Source: Methanocellales archaeon (GTDB lineage Archaea; Halobacteriota; UBA148; JAUWXC01). From it: a stretch of DNA of 64,000 nucleotides. Under the pieces are notes generated by a model. The model searched no databases. It was not told the origin of the DNA and saw only the letters and a program-made list of their open reading frames with translations. Made by a program: the position numbers and the translations under genes. Of the stretch, positions 62,045 to 64,000 are shown piece after piece. Location: the NCBI GenBank assembly GCA_030610945.1, contig JAUWQV010000003.1, positions 144,614-208,613 on the forward strand, written 5' to 3'. The stretch's first letter is position 1, and each line of letters starts with the position of its first letter.

Positions 62045-64000
62045 TCCGTAGTGTCCCAGTACCAGACGGCGTAACCGCTCGCATTCGTGGTATTCTGACC
62101 CAGATAGGTCGTAACCCCGCCACTCACGTTGTAGAATCTGACAGGATAATTTTGTACGTCTAAGGAAGAGTTTGCATCCATAACATGGACTATCAATTCT
62201 ATCGTGTCTCCTACCGTACGGGTACTGCCATCTGGTGGCGAAGTCCAGCTCACGTTTGAATATCCCCAGACCTCGAACGTCATCACGCCTGTGGCGTTCT
62301 CACAATCAGATGTATCATTCGCATAGATCTTCCATCCCTTCACTCCGGGCGTCCAATCCAATGCAGCCGTAACCGTGAAGTTGGACCAATACTCTGTTCC
62401 AGATAAAGCAACCGTCGATACATTTACCCAAGAACCGGAGCCGTTATGAGACAGCGTCGCATTCTTCAATGCAAGGTTATCAGTCCATCGTGCAGAGACA
62501 TTGATGCTCTCGCCTTTGCGTAGACTGTCAACATCCTGGCCCTGGTCATACCACTCGGGTGGAGTCGTATCGCTCAAGGTCACGGACGTATTGCATTCAT
62601 AATCAGCCGAGATGCTATAGAACAGCGTCGCATTGTCTGTGATGTTCGTCTTCGGATAATAGGTCCCCTCGCTCAATCCAGACGTATCCCAACTCAAGGT
62701 TGTATATCCATCCACATCTGTCGTGTTCTCTCCGAGATACTGCGTCATCGTCGAATTATGCCACCAGAACTTCACAGGATAATTCTCAACTGCAGCAGAG
62801 GAATTGGCATCCCTGACCAGACATTTCAGCTCCACCGTAGCCCCTGGGGAGTATGTGCCATCATCGGGAGATGTCCAACTCACATTCGAATATCCCCAGA
62901 GTTCGAACGTCATTATGTCGGTGGTATTCGAATTTCCAACTGCATCCTTGCCTGTGATGTTCCAGCCCTTGATTCCGGGAGTCCAGTTCAACAACTCTGT
63001 GCTGAGTGTAAAGTTGGACCACATCCCGGTGCCGCTCAAGGATATTGTCTTGATGTCCTCCCAGCCATCCGTTGCGTTTGCTGATAAGGTTGCACTGCCT
63101 AGGTCAAGGTTATCCGTCCATCTCGCGTAAACCTCCATGCTCTCGCCCTTGTGCAGAGAAGAAAGGTTTTGCCCCTGATCATACCACTCAGGTGCAATTG
63201 CGTCCAGTGCCAAATTCACCGACGTATTGCATTCCCAATCGGCCGAGATGCTATAGAACAGCGTCGCATTGTCTGTAATATTTGCCTTTGGATAGTAGGG
63301 TCCCTTAGCAAGTCCAGATGTATTCCAGTAACATACAGCATAACCACCCGCAACCGTCACATTTTCTTCCAGATACTCTGTTGTAGTGGTATTATACCAC
63401 CAGAACTTCACAGGATAATTCTCAATCGCAGCGGATGAATTGGCATCTCTAACCTGACATTTTAACTCAACGATATCCCCCGGCGAATACGTACTTCCCC
63501 CGGTCGGAGATGTCCAGCTCACATTTGACCATCCCCCTAACTCAAATGTCATTACATCAGTAGTGTTCTCGTTGCCAGCCGTATCATTAGTCGTGATGTT
63601 CCAGCCCTTGATTCCGGGAGTCCAGTTCAACAACTGTGTGGTAAGCGTGAAGTTAGACCATGTGTCAGTTCCACCCAGATAGATGGTCTCGATGTTCTCC
63701 CCACCATCTGTCGCATTTGCCGATAGGGTAGCGTTCTTCAAGTCGATGTTGTCCGTCCACCTCGCATAGAGCTTTATGCTCTCGCCTTTGTGCAAACTGT
63801 CAACATCCTGTCCCTGGTCATACCATTCTGGGTTCGTGTTATCTACAAAAACTGCATTAACCTCGGTGACGACATTGCTGTTAGTCGCATTGTCGTACAT
63901 CGTGACCGTCACATTATAGGAGCCGTCTGCTGCCTCGGTATTTACCAGGAAGCTCACGTTAGCAACCTGATCAGTTCCACCGGACGGATAATCGACCGTA
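61948..64000 (-). CDS. Surface glycoprotein-like protein, repeat region (5' end outside window, frameshifted at about 62048)
   Basis: The frame is open from the window edge; the GTG at 63955-63957 is only an internal codon. It has three tandem units of 213 and 211 residues, each starting EWYDQGQ (plus-strand markers at 63819, 63180, 62547) and containing KGESxxxxARWTDN, SNFTLxxxLLNWTPGIKGW, SNVSWTSP and YPVKFWW. In the third unit the frame leaves the repeat after WYWDTTD, where a single base is missing; the next frame continues correctly. Together with 60320-62044 this is one gene of more than 1200 codons, secreted and glycosylated by appearance. Confidence 0.8.
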   Translation of the reverse strand, partial: TVDYPSGGTDQVANVSFLVNTEAADGSYNVTVTMYDNATNSNVVTEVNAVFVDNTNPEWYDQGQDVDSLHKGESIKLYARWTDNIDLKNATLSANATDGGENIETIYLGGTDTWSNFTLTTQLLNWTPGIKGWNITTNDTAGNENTTDVMTFELGGWSNVSWTSPTGGSTYSPGDIVELKCQVRDANSSAAIENYPVKFWWYNTTTTEYLEENVTVAGGYAVCYWNTSGLAKGPYYPKANITDNATLFYSISADWECNTSVNLALDAIAPEWYDQGQNLSSLHKGESMEVYARWTDNLDLGSATLSANATDGWEDIKTISLSGTGMWSNFTLSTELLNWTPGIKGWNITGKDAVGNSNTTDIMTFELWGYSNVSWTSPDDGTYSPGATVELKCLVRDANSSAAVENYPVKFWWHNSTMTQYLGENTTDVDGYTTLSWDTSGLSEGTYYPKTNITDNATLFYSISADYECNTSVTLSDTTPPEWYDQGQDVDSLRKGESINVSARWTDNLALKNATLSHNGSGSWVNVSTVALSGTEYWSNFTVTAALDWTPGVKGWKIYANDTSDCENATGVMTFEVWGYSNVSWTSPPDGSTRTVGDTIELIVHVMDANSSLDVQNYPVRFYNVSGGVTTYLGQNTTNASGYAVWYWDTTDCPQGHTIRRQTSRITLPCTTMHRLIVNATHL
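62048..62049 (-). other. Single-nucleotide frameshift in the surface protein gene
   Basis: On the minus strand the sequence reads TGG GAC ACT AC GGA TTG TCC ACA. Alignment to the other repeat units (WDTSGLSEGTYYPK) requires one more base between ACT and GGA. It may be a true mutation, a phase-variable or programmed shift, or an assembly error; there is no long homopolymer at the site. Confidence 0.75.

Overview
The window is archaeal. It carries an A-type ATP synthase operon in the order H-I-K-E-C-F-A-B-D, NAC, FEN-1, NOG1, the histone-substitute MC1, archaeal RibC, TrmI and ThrS, a presenilin-like protease, TATA boxes, and tRNA introns with bulge-helix-bulge (BHB) splice sites. MC1, the aha-like ATP synthase order, CbiX(S)/CfbA-type chelatase, DUF5371, multihaem c-type cytochromes and an Mrp antiporter together point to the Halobacteriota, near Methanosarcinales, ANME or alkane-oxidising lineages. 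No mcr gene lies in the window, so the exact clade and methane metabolism remain inference.

Layout. 1-20.6 kb is mostly housekeeping: a panB end, a Fic protein that interrupts the panB/pyrI junction, pyrBI, tRNA modification (trmI, trmJ), nac, nnrDE, thrS, tatA and universal stress proteins. It also holds a cluster of five tRNA genes (three with introns, one of them with two), MC1, a TctA-like permease, ribH-ribC, two aminotransferases, purE, cbiX, thiC and an MBL hydrolase. 20.6-30.2 kb is one tightly overlapping Mrp-type antiporter operon with a split MrpA and four large antiporter subunits; the last has a repetitive C-terminal arm. Convergent to it, 30.2-39.3 kb holds the ATP synthase operon, ending in two small membrane-protein genes. 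Ion translocation therefore fills about 19 kb. 39.3-46.1 kb has gene remnants, CBS-domain proteins, hisE, NOG1, a presenilin homologue, FEN-1, pcm and an intron-containing tRNA-Asn. 46.1-50.2 kb has small winged-helix regulators, an AT-rich intergenic region with direct repeats, aroA and aroC.

50.2-53.7 kb is an extracellular-electron-transfer-like operon: a 17-haem-motif cytochrome, a small membrane-anchored cytochrome, an exported thioredoxin with a PGF-CTERM surface anchor, and CcdA. Cytochrome synthesis and thiol delivery for haem attachment are thus encoded together. 53.7-64 kb, on the minus strand, holds a repeat-rich glycoprotein-like surface protein (frameshifted as read, and running off the window), a membrane-anchored COG1470/NEW3-like protein, and a 1615-residue protein. 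The last joins a complete MinD/ParA-type ATPase to about 1370 residues of amphipathic helical repeats with an exact 1197-nt super-repeat. This three-gene set is my best candidate for an undescribed system: a cytoplasmic positioning ATPase with a very large membrane- or lipid-binding scaffold, co-transcribed with cell-surface proteins.
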